NCBI GenBank assembly: GCA_001914195.1
Contig: MKYF01000039.1
Coordinates: forward strand, 1-64,000
Reading direction: 5' to 3'
Length of the DNA: 64,000 bases
From: Streptococcus mitis
GTDB taxonomy: Bacteria > Bacillota > Bacilli > Lactobacillales > Streptococcaceae
Shown here: positions 24,283 through 33,960 of the stretch, in pieces
Numbering within the stretch: the stretch's first letter is position 1
Layout: each line of letters opens with the position of its first letter
Notes under the pieces: generated by a model
What the model saw: only the letters and a program-made list of their open reading frames with translations
The model's database searches: none
Told to the model about the DNA's origin: nothing
Made by a program: the position numbers and the translations under genes

Positions 24283-27200
24283 TTATTCTTGTTCAGCAGC
24301 TTCTTCTGTTGCTTCCGCTTTTGTTGCTTCCGCTTTTGTTGCTTTCTCAGCTTCTTCAGCTTCAAAAGCTGCTTTAGCCTCTTGGGCTGCTTTTTCGCGG
24401 GCTTTTTCAAGGTCATCTACGTGGATGACATCTTCGTCCATTCCTTCATCCAAGTCACGAAGTTCCACTTCTTGGTCATCTTCGTCTAGGACACGCATGT
24501 CAAGACCAAGAGATTGCAATTCTTTGACAAGAACTCGGAAGGATTCTGGAACACCTGGTTTTGGAATTGGTTTTCCTTTTGTAATAGCTTCATAAGCTTT
24601 CAAACGTCCGTTGATATCGTCAGACTTGTAAGTCAAGATTTCTTGAAGGACATTTGACGCACCGTAGGCTTCAAGAGCCCAAACCTCCATCTCACCGAAA
24701 CGTTGTCCACCAAACTGAGCTTTACCTCCGAGTGGTTGTTGGGTAACGGTTGAGTAAGGTCCGACAGAACGCGCGTGCAATTTATCATCAACCATGTGGT
24801 GGAGTTTGATCATGTACATGACACCAACTGACACACGGTTATCAAACGGTTCACCAGTACGTCCATCGTAAAGGATTGTTTTGGCATCGCTATCCATACC
24901 AGCTTCTTTAACAGTTGACCAAAGGTCTTCAGAACTTGCTCCGTCAAAGACTGGTGTCGCGATGTGAATACCAAGAGTACGAGCCGCCATACCAAGGTGA
25001 AGCTCCATAACCTGACCGATATTCATACGTGATGGCACCCCAAGTGGGTTCAACATGATGTCGACTGGAGTTCCGTCTGGAAGGTAAGGCATGTCTTCTA
25101 CAGGAACGATACGAGAGACAACCCCTTTATTTCCGTGGCGTCCGGCCATCTTATCTCCGACCTTGATCTTACGTTTTTGAGCGATGTAGACGCGAACCAG
25201 CATATTAACACCTGATTGCAACTCATCTCCATTTGCACGTGTAAAGATTTTAACATCACGAACGACACCATCGGCACCGTGTGGTACACGAAGAGAAGTA
25301 TCACGCACTTCACGAGATTTATCTCCGAAGATAGCGTGCAAGAGACGTTCTTCAGCTGAAAGGTCCTTCTCACCCTTAGGTGTTACTTTACCTACAAGGA
25401 TATCACCTTCTTTAACCTCAGCACCGATACGGATAATCCCCATTTCGTCAAGGTCTTTAAGGGCATCTTCACCAACGTTTGGAATTTCGCGAGTGATTTC
25501 TTCAGGCCCAAGCTTTGTATCGCGCGTTTCTGATTCATATTCTTCAAGGTGGACAGATGTATAGACATCATCTTTCACCAAGCGTTCGCTCATGATAACG
25601 GCATCCTCGAAGTTGTAACCTTCCCAAGTCATGTAGGCAACGATTGGGTTTTGTCCAAGCGCCATTTCTCCATTTTCCATAGAAGGTCCGTCAGCAATGA
25701 AATCGCCTTTTTCAACGACATCGCCAACTTTTACGAGAGTGCGTTGGTTGTAAGCAGTACCTGAGTTTGAACGACGGAATTTTTGGATGTGGTAAACGTC
25801 CAATGAACCATCTTCACGGCGAACTTCTACCTTGTCAGCATCTGCATAGGTAACTTTACCGTCATACTGAGCAATCACAGCAGCTCCTGAATCGTGGGCT
25901 GCTTGGTATTCCATACCAGTACCAATGTAAGGTGCTTGAGGATTGATCAATGGCACAGCCTGACGTTGCATGTTGGCTCCCATGAGGGCACGGTTGGAGT
26001 CATCGTTTTCCAAGAAAGGAATACATGCTGTCGCAACGGCAACTACCTGTTTTGGTGATACGTCCATGTAGTCAACAACATTAGCTGGATACTCTTGGTT
26101 GACCCCTTGGTGACGTCCCATGACAACTTTCTCAGCAAATGTTCCATCTTCATTCAGACGAGAATTAGCCTGTGCTACAGTAAATTCATCTTCTTCATCT
26201 GCTGTCAACCAAACGATTTCGTTTGTGACAACACCTGTTTCACGGTCAACTTTACGGTATGGTGTTTGAACAAAACCATACTTGTTCAAATGTCCGTAAG
26301 ATGACAAGTTATTGATCAAACCGATGTTAGGTCCTTCAGGGGTCTCGATTGGACACATACGGCCGTAGTGAGTGTAGTGCACGTCACGGACTTCATATCC
26401 AGCACGGTCACGTGTCAAACCACCAGGTCCTAAGGCTGACAAACGGCGTTTGTGAGACAACTCAGAAAGCGGGTTGTGTTGGTCCATGAACTGTGACAAC
26501 TGTGATGAACCAAAGAATTCTTTAACCGCAGCTGTTACAGGACGGATATTGATAATTTGTTGTGGTGTCAAGACTTCGTTATCTTGAACAGACATACGTT
26601 CACGGACATTACGTTCCATACGAGAAAGTCCAAGGCGTACTTGGTTGGCAAGCAATTCACCAACCGCACGGATACGACGGTTCCCAAGGTGGTCGATATC
26701 ATCAACACGACCAAGTCCTTCAGCCAAGTTGAGGAAGTAGCTCACCTCAGCAAGGATATCTGCAGGAGTGACGATACGAACCTTGTCATCTGGATTAGCA
26801 TTACCGATGATCGTTACGACACGGTCTGGATCAGTTGGTGCAACAACCTTGAATTTTTGAAGAACAACTGGCTCAGTCACAACGGCTGCATCATTCGGAA
26901 TGTAAACAATCTTGTTCAAATCACCATCCAAATGGCTTTCAATACTTTCAATCACGCTACGAGTCATGATTGTACCAGTTTCTACCAAGATTTCTCCTGT
27001 TTCAGGATCTACCAATGGCTCAGCAATGGTTTGGTTGAGCAAACGTGTTTTAACATTGAGTTTTTTATTGATTTTGTAACGACCAACTGCTGCCAAATCA
27101 TAGCGACGTGGATCAAAGAAACGAGCCACAAGCAAGCTACGTGAGCTTTCAGCAGTCTTAGGTTCACCCGGACGAAGACGTTCGTAAATTTCTTTCAAAG

Positions 27201-27909
27201 CTTCGTCGGTACGAGAGTCCATTGGATTCTTGTGGATATCTTTTTCGACAGTGTTACGAACCAATTCACTGTCACCAAAGATATCAAAGATTTCGTCATC
27301 ACCTGAGAAACCAAGCGCACGAACCAAGGTTGTAAATGGAATCTTACGAGTACGGTCGATACGAGTGTAGGCGATGTCTTTTGAGTCGCTTTCAAGTTCC
27401 AACCAAGCTCCACGGTTAGGGATAACAGTTGAACCGTAGCCCACTTTACCATTTTTATCAACTTTATCGTTAAAGTAAACACCTGGTGAGCGGACCAACT
27501 GAGATACGATGATACGTTCACCACCATTGATGATGAAGGTACCCATTTCTGTCATGATTGGGAAATCACCAAAGAAAACTTCTTGGGTTTTGATTTCGCC
27601 TGTTTCTTTATTGATCAAGCGGAAGGTTACAAAAATTGGTGCTGAGTAGCTAGCATCGTGGATACGAGCTTCTTCTAGCGTGTATTTTGGTTCCTTGATT
27701 TCATATCCAACAAATTCCAACTCCATTGTGTCTGTGAAGTTTGAAATTGGCAATACATCTTCAAACACTTCCTTCAGACCATGGTCTAGGAAAGCTTTGA
27801 ATGAGTCAGTTTGAATTTCAATCAAATTTGGTAAGTCAAGAACTTCTTTGATTCTTGAAAAACTACGACGGGTACGATGTTTCCCGTATTGAACGTCATG
27901 TCCTGCCAA
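24283..27909 (-). CDS. rpoB: RNA polymerase beta subunit
   Basis: The start is a TTG at 27909 giving MAGHDVQYGKHRTRRSFSRI, with AAAGGAG seven bases upstream; a longer frame to 27948 lacks a binding site. The protein is 1208 residues. The rifampicin pocket (QLSQFMDQHNPLSELSHKRR, then LSALGPGG) has the drug-sensitive residues at the classical Asp, His and Ser positions. The C-terminal tail contains a short tandem KAEAT repeat. The gene is cotranscribed with rpoC from a promoter about 250 bases upstream with a structured leader. Confidence 0.99.
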   Translation of the reverse strand: MAGHDVQYGKHRTRRSFSRIKEVLDLPNLIEIQTDSFKAFLDHGLKEVFEDVLPISNFTDTMELEFVGYEIKEPKYTLEEARIHDASYSAPIFVTFRLINKETGEIKTQEVFFGDFPIMTEMGTFIINGGERIIVSQLVRSPGVYFNDKVDKNGKVGYGSTVIPNRGAWLELESDSKDIAYTRIDRTRKIPFTTLVRALGFSGDDEIFDIFGDSELVRNTVEKDIHKNPMDSRTDEALKEIYERLRPGEPKTAESSRSLLVARFFDPRRYDLAAVGRYKINKKLNVKTRLLNQTIAEPLVDPETGEILVETGTIMTRSVIESIESHLDGDLNKIVYIPNDAAVVTEPVVLQKFKVVAPTDPDRVVTIIGNANPDDKVRIVTPADILAEVSYFLNLAEGLGRVDDIDHLGNRRIRAVGELLANQVRLGLSRMERNVRERMSVQDNEVLTPQQIINIRPVTAAVKEFFGSSQLSQFMDQHNPLSELSHKRRLSALGPGGLTRDRAGYEVRDVHYTHYGRMCPIETPEGPNIGLINNLSSYGHLNKYGFVQTPYRKVDRETGVVTNEIVWLTADEEDEFTVAQANSRLNEDGTFAEKVVMGRHQGVNQEYPANVVDYMDVSPKQVVAVATACIPFLENDDSNRALMGANMQRQAVPLINPQAPYIGTGMEYQAAHDSGAAVIAQYDGKVTYADADKVEVRREDGSLDVYHIQKFRRSNSGTAYNQRTLVKVGDVVEKGDFIADGPSMENGEMALGQNPIVAYMTWEGYNFEDAVIMSERLVKDDVYTSVHLEEYESETRDTKLGPEEITREIPNVGEDALKDLDEMGIIRIGAEVKEGDILVGKVTPKGEKDLSAEERLLHAIFGDKSREVRDTSLRVPHGADGVVRDVKIFTRANGDELQSGVNMLVRVYIAQKRKIKVGDKMAGRHGNKGVVSRIVPVEDMPYLPDGTPVDIMLNPLGVPSRMNIGQVMELHLGMAARTLGIHIATPVFDGASSEDLWSTVKEAGMDSDAKTILYDGRTGEPFDNRVSVGVMYMIKLHHMVDDKLHARSVGPYSTVTQQPLGGKAQFGGQRFGEMEVWALEAYGASNVLQEILTYKSDDINGRLKAYEAITKGKPIPKPGVPESFRVLVKELQSLGLDMRVLDEDDQEVELRDLDEGMDEDVIHVDDLEKAREKAAQEAKAAFEAEEAEKATKAEATKAEATEEAAEQE

Positions 27910-28190
27910 GATGATTCTCCTTTGTAAATAAGTTCCAAGCCTTGTCAATCAGGCTTTCTAATCGTCATATGGTTGTAAAACCCCTATCACCGTGTCCCTT
28001 TGATGAATTTTCAGAATCTTTAAGTCTTTGTTACAAGTACTCAAAATCCTGAAAAAAAGCACAAAAAGAGCAGCTAAATCTGACTTTTTCAGAAGATTTA
28101 ACTGCTGTGAGCCTTGTCTGGACAATATTTCAGACAAAACCTACGACAAATGATTACTCATATTATACCCTATTTAGCTAGATTTTTCAA
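27910..28190 (-). promoter_or_regulatory. rpoB promoter and structured leader (Lacto-rpoB-like)
   Basis: Promoter on the minus strand: TTGAAA (28185-28190), 17-bp spacer, TATAAT (28162-28167). The roughly 245-nt leader contains a hairpin TTGTCTG/CAGACAA (28113-28136) and a 13-bp stem, AGCAGTTAAATCT/AGATTTAGCTGCT (28069-28106), followed by TTTTTGTGCTTTTTTC, which looks like an attenuator. Position and hairpins fit the Lacto-rpoB RNA motif described upstream of rpoB in Lactobacillales. Confidence 0.65.
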
Positions 28191-28332
28191 GAGGATTGAC
28201 GATTTTTTGACAAAATCTTTTCCTATAAAAAATTAAATTCAACTATTGATTTACGAAGTCCATTTTCAGCCTAATTATCTACTAAGAATATAGTAAATTA
28301 CGGTTATCCTATTTTATCTTATCCCATTTTTC

Positions 28333-28361
28333 TTGACTTTACTAGGCTTTTCTTTTAATAT
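28333..28361 (+). promoter_or_regulatory. Promoter of the Mga-family regulator
   Basis: TTGACT (28333-28338), 17-bp spacer, TAATAT (28356-28361), with GGGAGG before the ATG at 28391. Confidence 0.6.
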
Positions 28362-28390
28362 ATATGTATAAATATATAGGGAGGTTTATT

Positions 28391-29866
28391 ATGGATATTT
28401 TGCTTTCTGAAACAGAACTGAATTTGCTAATGTTACTGGAAGAACTAACCAAACACCAGGATTGGATACAAGATTCATCTTTGTCAGAAAATCTGAATCT
28501 GTCAGCAGAAGAATTGCAAGAACACCTTTTTAAACTTGAGCAATTATTTCCTAACCTCCTTATTCGATCAACAAAAGAAGGTATTCAGTTGCGGTTTGAA
28601 GACCGAAACTCTTTAGACCCTAAAATTGCTATCTTTGAACAATCCCCAACTTATTCTTTTTTGAACCAACTTTTTTTCAAAGGGGGACAATCATTTGACC
28701 AAATATGTCAGGCACTTTCGGCTAAGATTGAGGAAATCATCCATCGTCTAAATATCCTCCTTCCCCAACACTATGGCATCAGCATACAACCTTCCCCTTT
28801 GAACATGATGGGGACAGAAGAGGATATTCGCTCCTTTTATCTGGACTACTTTAGCCAAAGTTACAGCTTTCTTGATTGGCCCTTCCCTTCTATTTCCGAA
28901 GAGTATTTGACTGATTTGATTCAGTTATTTTTGAACGCCCAACAAGTTTCACTCAACCTCAGCAATCTACGACAAATCAAATATACCCTAGCTATCAATC
29001 TGGAGCGTTTTAAGAGGAAACACTTTGTTGAAAATCCTACTCCCCTTTTAACCAGTCACTACAGCTCTCTCATGCAAATTCCGCAGTTCGAACAAGATAT
29101 CAAAAAGCTGGCTAAAAAACTCCATTTTGAACCTACAAAAGAAGCACTGGAACAGCTAGTTTCAACCCCAGTAAAATCGACTCAAATCACAAACAAGCCT
29201 AGTAATGGAGCACTGGGTAATATTCATCATATCCAAAAATCTTACCGTTTATTGAGCCAAATTTTAGAAGAATTATCTAAAGAATTTCACCTACAGATTG
29301 CAAATCGCGAAGAATTGATTTGGCTCCTCCACTACACTGCCCAAGCTGATTTTCTACACCCACTTAGCAACAAGTCTCTTGAAAAACAGAAGTCTCTACT
29401 TTTAACCAATTATCAAAAAGAATTTCCAAAACTATTTGAAGTAAGTAAAAGTAAATTTCAGACGTATCTAGTTGAGATTGGTCTAGAGAGTCACCCAAGT
29501 AAGCTACAAGAGCTAGTTTATGCCTTTTCGATCCAAGGACAACGCATTTTAGTCCAATTACTTCAAAAGCTTCCCAAAATTCGTGTTTTGGTCATCAGTC
29601 ATCTAGATAGTGAGCATGCACAAAACCTAATTGACACCCTTTCCCACTACGGTAACAATCTCTATCTATTTGACCCTTGGGAAAAGTCCAGTATCTCTTC
29701 CTCAATCTTCCATCAAATTCCACACGATATTGTTATCACTACCTTCCCTGTTTCCAACTGTCCGAAACCCATTATTTGTAGTCGGAATCTTTCTACTGCA
29801 GAACTATTTCACCACCTCCACCTTTTGGGTTCACAAATTCATAAAGAAAGACTGGCTGAATCGTAA
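28391..29866 (+). CDS. Mga-family transcriptional regulator
   Basis: 491 residues from the ATG at 28391 (MDILLSETELNLLMLLEELT). An N-terminal helix-turn-helix pair (about 5-60 and 85-125), a central PRD-like helical region (about 170-390) and a C-terminal EIIB-like domain (IRVLVISHLDSEHAQNLID) match the Mga/AtxA class of streptococcal virulence regulators. Length equals that of pneumococcal MgaSpn, but it lies in a different place, beside spuA. It runs toward spuA but ends in its own terminator. Control of spuA is only a hypothesis from position. Confidence 0.75.
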   Translation: MDILLSETELNLLMLLEELTKHQDWIQDSSLSENLNLSAEELQEHLFKLEQLFPNLLIRSTKEGIQLRFEDRNSLDPKIAIFEQSPTYSFLNQLFFKGGQSFDQICQALSAKIEEIIHRLNILLPQHYGISIQPSPLNMMGTEEDIRSFYLDYFSQSYSFLDWPFPSISEEYLTDLIQLFLNAQQVSLNLSNLRQIKYTLAINLERFKRKHFVENPTPLLTSHYSSLMQIPQFEQDIKKLAKKLHFEPTKEALEQLVSTPVKSTQITNKPSNGALGNIHHIQKSYRLLSQILEELSKEFHLQIANREELIWLLHYTAQADFLHPLSNKSLEKQKSLLLTNYQKEFPKLFEVSKSKFQTYLVEIGLESHPSKLQELVYAFSIQGQRILVQLLQKLPKIRVLVISHLDSEHAQNLIDTLSHYGNNLYLFDPWEKSSISSSIFHQIPHDIVITTFPVSNCPKPIICSRNLSTAELFHHLHLLGSQIHKERLAES

Positions 29867-29888
29867 CAAAATTTGTTGCGATTTTTTC
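29860..29888 (+). terminator. Terminator of the Mga-family gene
   Basis: ATCGTAACAAA/TTTGTTGCGAT stem including the stop codon, followed by six T. Confidence 0.75.
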
Positions 29889-29904
29889 TTTTAGTCTAAT
29901 TTCA

Positions 29905-29942
29905 AGAAAACGCTTGCATATTGTTTTACTACATGCTATACT
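29905..29942 (+). promoter_or_regulatory. spuA promoter with overlapping CcpA cre site
   Basis: TTGCAT (29914-29919), 17-bp spacer, TATACT (29937-29942). AGAAAACGCTTGCA (29905-29918) matches the cre consensus except for the first base and covers the -35 box, so glucose repression is expected. Confidence 0.65.
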
Positions 29943-29973
29943 GATATAGAAATTTATTGATTGGAGAATCATC

Positions 29974-32900
29974 ATGAGAAAAACACCAGCTCAAACTGAG
30001 AAAAAAATGGTCTACAGCATCCGTTCCCTCAAAAATGGAACTGGTTCTGTCCTGATCGGCGCAAGCTTTGTCCTACTTGCCATGGCTACATCAACTATCT
30101 CAGCCAACGAAAGTACACCAACCACTAACGCAAGTAATAGTGAAACTACTACTGCCCTTGCCCAACCTCTTACTGATGCAACAAACATCGCTGGCAAGAA
30201 CAAAAGCGATTTTTCTTCACCTAACAATGCAAACGCTTCCCTAGAGAAAAAAGAAGAAAAACCTGCAACAGAGCCAACCACTCCTGCTGCAACTCCCGCC
30301 GATTCAGCACCACAAACCGGACAAGATCGTTCAAGCGAACCAACTACTTCTACGAGTCCAGTAGCAACTGAAACTAAGGCAGAAGAGCCAATCGAAGACA
30401 ATTACTTCCGTATCCACGTCAAAAAACTTCCTGAAGAAAACAAGGATAGTCAAGGACTATGGACTTGGGATGATGTTGAAAAACCTTCTGAAAACTGGCC
30501 AAACGGAGCCCTGTCCTTTAAGGATGCCAAAAAAGATGACTACGGCTATTACCTAGATGTCAAATTAAAGGGAGAACAAGCCAAGAAAATTAGCTTCCTC
30601 ATCAATAATACAGCTGGAAAAAATCTAACCGGCGATAAATCGGCCGAAAAACTAGTTCCAAAAATGAACGAGGCTTGGTTAGACCAAGATTACAAGGTTT
30701 TCTCTTACGAGCCACAACCTGCAGGAACTGTTCGCGTCAACTATTACCGTACAGATGGCAACTATGACAAGAAATCTCTCTGGTACTGGGGAGATGTGAA
30801 AAATCCAAGTAGCGCTCAATGGCCTGACGGAACAGACTTTACAGCTACAGGCAAATATGGCCGCTATATCGACATTCCTCTTAAGGATGCCGCCAAAGAA
30901 TTCGGCTTTTTATTACTAGATGAGAGCAAAAAAGGAGACGACGTGAAAATCCGTAAAGAAGATTATAAGTTTACAGATTTGAAAAATCATAGCCAAATTT
31001 TTCTAAAAGACGATGACGAATCGATTTACACAAATCCATACTATGTCCATGATATCCGTATGACAGGTGCCCAACACGTAGGAACTTCTAGCATTGAAAG
31101 TAGTTTTTCAACACTTGTCGGTGCTAAAAAAGAAGATATCCTCAAGCACTCCAACATCACTAATCACCTAGGAAACAAAGTAACTATCACCGATGTTGCA
31201 ATCGATGAAGCTGGTAAGAAAGTGACCTACAGCGGAGATTTCTCAGATACAAAACATCCATATACTGTTAGCTACAATTCCGACCAATTCACTACCAAAA
31301 CAAGCTGGCGCCTTAAAGATGAGACTTACAGCTATGATGGGAAACTTGGAGCTGACTTAAAAGAAGAAGGAAAACAGGTTGATTTGACCCTTTGGTCACC
31401 AAGTGCTGATAAGGTTTCTGTTGTTGTCTACGACAAGAATGACCCTGACAAAGTAGTTGGAACTGTCGCTCTTGAAAAAGGGGAAAGAGGAACTTGGAAA
31501 CAAACTCTAGATAGCACAAACAAATTAGGAATCACAGATTTCACTGGCTACTATTATCAATACCAAATCGAGCGTCAAGGTAAAACTGTTCTTGCACTCG
31601 ATCCTTACGCTAAATCCCTCGCTGCTTGGAATAGTGACGATGCTAAGATTGACGATGCCCATAAAGTGGCTAAAGCTGCCTTTGTAAATCCAGCTAAACT
31701 AGGACCTCAAGACTTGACTTATGGTAAGATTCGCAACTTCAAATCGCGCGAAGATGCTGTCATCTATGAAGCCCATGTTCGTGACTTCACTTCAGATCCT
31801 GCCATCGCAAAAGACTTGACCAAGCCATTTGGTACCTTTGAAGCTTTCATTGAAAAACTAGACTACCTCAAAGACTTGGGTGTAACCCACATCCAACTCC
31901 TTCCAGTCTTGTCTTACTACTTTGTCAACGAATTGAAAAACCATGAACGCTTGTCTGACTATGCTTCAAGCAACAGCAACTACAACTGGGGATATGACCC
32001 TCAAAACTACTTCTCCTTGACTGGTATGTACTCAAGCGATCCTAAAAATCCAGAAAAACGAATCGCAGAATTTAAAAACCTCATCAACGAGATCCACAAA
32101 CGTGGCATGGGAGCTATCCTGGACGTAGTGTATAACCATACAGCCAAAGTCGATATCTTTGAAGACCTAGAACCAAACTACTACCACTTTATGGATGCTG
32201 ACGGAACACCTCGAACTAGCTTTGGTGGTGGACGTTTGGGGACAACTCACCATATGACCAAACGCCTCCTAGTTGATTCTATCAAATATCTAGTTGATAC
32301 CTATAAAGTGGATGGATTCCGTTTCGATATGATGGGAGACCATGACGCCGCTTCTATCGAAGAAGCTTACAAGGCTGCACGCGCCCTCAATCCAAACCTC
32401 ATCATGTTAGGCGAAGGTTGGAGAACCTATGCTGGTGATGAAAATATGCCTACTAGAGCTGCTGATCAAGATTGGATGAAACATACCGATACTGTCGCTG
32501 TCTTCTCAGATGACATCCGTAACAACCTCAAATCTGGTTATCCAAATGAAGGTCAACCTGCCTTTATCACAGGTGGCAAACGTGATATCAACACTATCTT
32601 CAAAAATCTGATTGCTCAACCAACCAACTTTGAAGCAGACAGCCCTGGAGATGTCATCCAATACATCGCAGCCCATGATAACTTGACCCTCTTTGACATC
32701 ATCGCTCAGTCTATTAAAAAAGACCCAAGCAAGGCCGAGAACTATGCTGAAATCCACCGTCGTTTGCGACTTGGAAACTTCATGGTCTTGACAGCTCAAG
32801 GAACTCCATTTATCCACTCTGGTCAGGAATATGGTCGCACCAAACAATTCCGTGACCCAGCCTACAAGACTCCAGTAGCAGAGGATAAGGTTCCAAACAA

Positions 32901-33861
32901 ATCTCACTTGTTGCGTGATAAGGACGGCAATCCATTTGACTATCCTTACTTCATCCATGACTCTTACGATTCGAGTGATGCTATTAACAAGTTTGACTGG
33001 ACTAAGGCTACAGATGGTAAAGCTTATCCTGAAAATGTCAAGAGCCGTGACTATATGAAAGGGTTGATTGCCCTTCGTCAATCTACAGATGCCTTCCGAC
33101 TTAAGAGTCTTCAAGATATCAAAGATCGTGTCCACCTCATCACTGTGCCAGGTCAAAATGGTGTAGAAAAAGAGGATGTAGTAATTGGCTACCAAATTAC
33201 TGCTCCAAACGGTGATATCTACGCAGTCTTTGTCAATGCGGATGAAAAAGCTCGCGAATTTAATTTGGGAACTGCCTTTGCCCACCTCAGAAATGCTGAA
33301 GTTTTAGCAGATGAAAACCAAGCAGGGCCAGTCGGAATTGCCAACCCTCAAGGACTTGAATGGACCGAAAAAGGCTTGAAATTGAATGCCCTTACAGCTA
33401 CTGTTCTTCGAGTCTCTCAAAGCCGTCCAGCTATGAAAGATAAACCAGAATTTGACCTTTCAAATTCTAGACAAGAACAAGGTCAAGGTCAAGAGCACAG
33501 TACAAGCGATATTCCAAATCGATTAAACAAACCTGAACATCAAAATACAGATCCATCTCCACAAGCTAAACCTGATTCTACTAAACCAGATACAAAAGTA
33601 GCTGATGCAGAAAATAAACCTAGCCAAGCTACAACTGATTCACAAGCTGAACAACCAGCACAAGCATCATCTGTAAGTGAAGCTGTTCGAAACGAATCGG
33701 TAGATAACTCTAACAAGGAAAATATATCTGCAACTCCAGCTAAACAAGCTGAACTTCCAAATACAGGAACCAAAAACGATAACAAACTCCTGTTTGCAGG
33801 AATTAGTCTCCTCGCCCTTCTAGGTCTCGGCTTCTTGCTAAAAAACAAAAAAGAGAACTAA
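29974..33861 (+). CDS. spuA: Cell-wall-anchored pullulanase / glycogen-degrading enzyme SpuA
   Basis: 1295 residues: a signal peptide with the YSIRK-type motif (YSIRSLKNGTGS, 14-25); a low-complexity Thr/Pro/Ala linker (about 45-130); two tandem CBM41 glycogen-binding modules (about 135-240 and 250-350, each with a WxW-type segment, GLWTWDDVEKPS and SLWYWGDVKNPS); an N-terminal CBM48-like domain; and a GH13 catalytic domain with DVVYNHT (about 716), nucleophile Asp in GFRFDMMGD (about 784), Glu in GEGW (about 814) and AAHDN (about 902). It ends in a Gln/Thr/Pro-rich spacer and the sortase motif LPNTG (about 1260), a membrane segment and KNKKEN. It degrades alpha-glucans, including host glycogen. 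Confidence 0.95.
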   Translation: MRKTPAQTEKKMVYSIRSLKNGTGSVLIGASFVLLAMATSTISANESTPTTNASNSETTTALAQPLTDATNIAGKNKSDFSSPNNANASLEKKEEKPATEPTTPAATPADSAPQTGQDRSSEPTTSTSPVATETKAEEPIEDNYFRIHVKKLPEENKDSQGLWTWDDVEKPSENWPNGALSFKDAKKDDYGYYLDVKLKGEQAKKISFLINNTAGKNLTGDKSAEKLVPKMNEAWLDQDYKVFSYEPQPAGTVRVNYYRTDGNYDKKSLWYWGDVKNPSSAQWPDGTDFTATGKYGRYIDIPLKDAAKEFGFLLLDESKKGDDVKIRKEDYKFTDLKNHSQIFLKDDDESIYTNPYYVHDIRMTGAQHVGTSSIESSFSTLVGAKKEDILKHSNITNHLGNKVTITDVAIDEAGKKVTYSGDFSDTKHPYTVSYNSDQFTTKTSWRLKDETYSYDGKLGADLKEEGKQVDLTLWSPSADKVSVVVYDKNDPDKVVGTVALEKGERGTWKQTLDSTNKLGITDFTGYYYQYQIERQGKTVLALDPYAKSLAAWNSDDAKIDDAHKVAKAAFVNPAKLGPQDLTYGKIRNFKSREDAVIYEAHVRDFTSDPAIAKDLTKPFGTFEAFIEKLDYLKDLGVTHIQLLPVLSYYFVNELKNHERLSDYASSNSNYNWGYDPQNYFSLTGMYSSDPKNPEKRIAEFKNLINEIHKRGMGAILDVVYNHTAKVDIFEDLEPNYYHFMDADGTPRTSFGGGRLGTTHHMTKRLLVDSIKYLVDTYKVDGFRFDMMGDHDAASIEEAYKAARALNPNLIMLGEGWRTYAGDENMPTRAADQDWMKHTDTVAVFSDDIRNNLKSGYPNEGQPAFITGGKRDINTIFKNLIAQPTNFEADSPGDVIQYIAAHDNLTLFDIIAQSIKKDPSKAENYAEIHRRLRLGNFMVLTAQGTPFIHSGQEYGRTKQFRDPAYKTPVAEDKVPNKSHLLRDKDGNPFDYPYFIHDSYDSSDAINKFDWTKATDGKAYPENVKSRDYMKGLIALRQSTDAFRLKSLQDIKDRVHLITVPGQNGVEKEDVVIGYQITAPNGDIYAVFVNADEKAREFNLGTAFAHLRNAEVLADENQAGPVGIANPQGLEWTEKGLKLNALTATVLRVSQSRPAMKDKPEFDLSNSRQEQGQGQEHSTSDIPNRLNKPEHQNTDPSPQAKPDSTKPDTKVADAENKPSQATTDSQAEQPAQASSVSEAVRNESVDNSNKENISATPAKQAELPNTGTKNDNKLLFAGISLLALLGLGFLLKNKKEN

Positions 33862-33880
33862 ACTAGCCCTCCTATAGAAA

Positions 33881-33917
33881 AATCCCCCGAGCTATAATGC
33901 TTGGGGGATTGATTTTT
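33881..33917 (+). terminator. spuA terminator
   Basis: AATCCCCC/GGGGGATT stem followed by GATTTTTG. Confidence 0.8.
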
Positions 33918-33933
33918 GTACAATATTTGTTGT

Positions 33934-33960
33934 CCTAATAAACTCGATTAGGATTTTTTA
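33934..33960 (+). terminator. Second terminator between spuA and the flavin monooxygenase
   Basis: CCTAAT/ATTAGG hairpin with six T on the plus strand, abutting the stop of the convergent monooxygenase gene. Confidence 0.5.

Noticed and set aside
32506..33285. 259-aa ORF antisense to spuA
   Set aside because: No binding site, composition of a shadow frame; spuA on the other strand has full domain structure.
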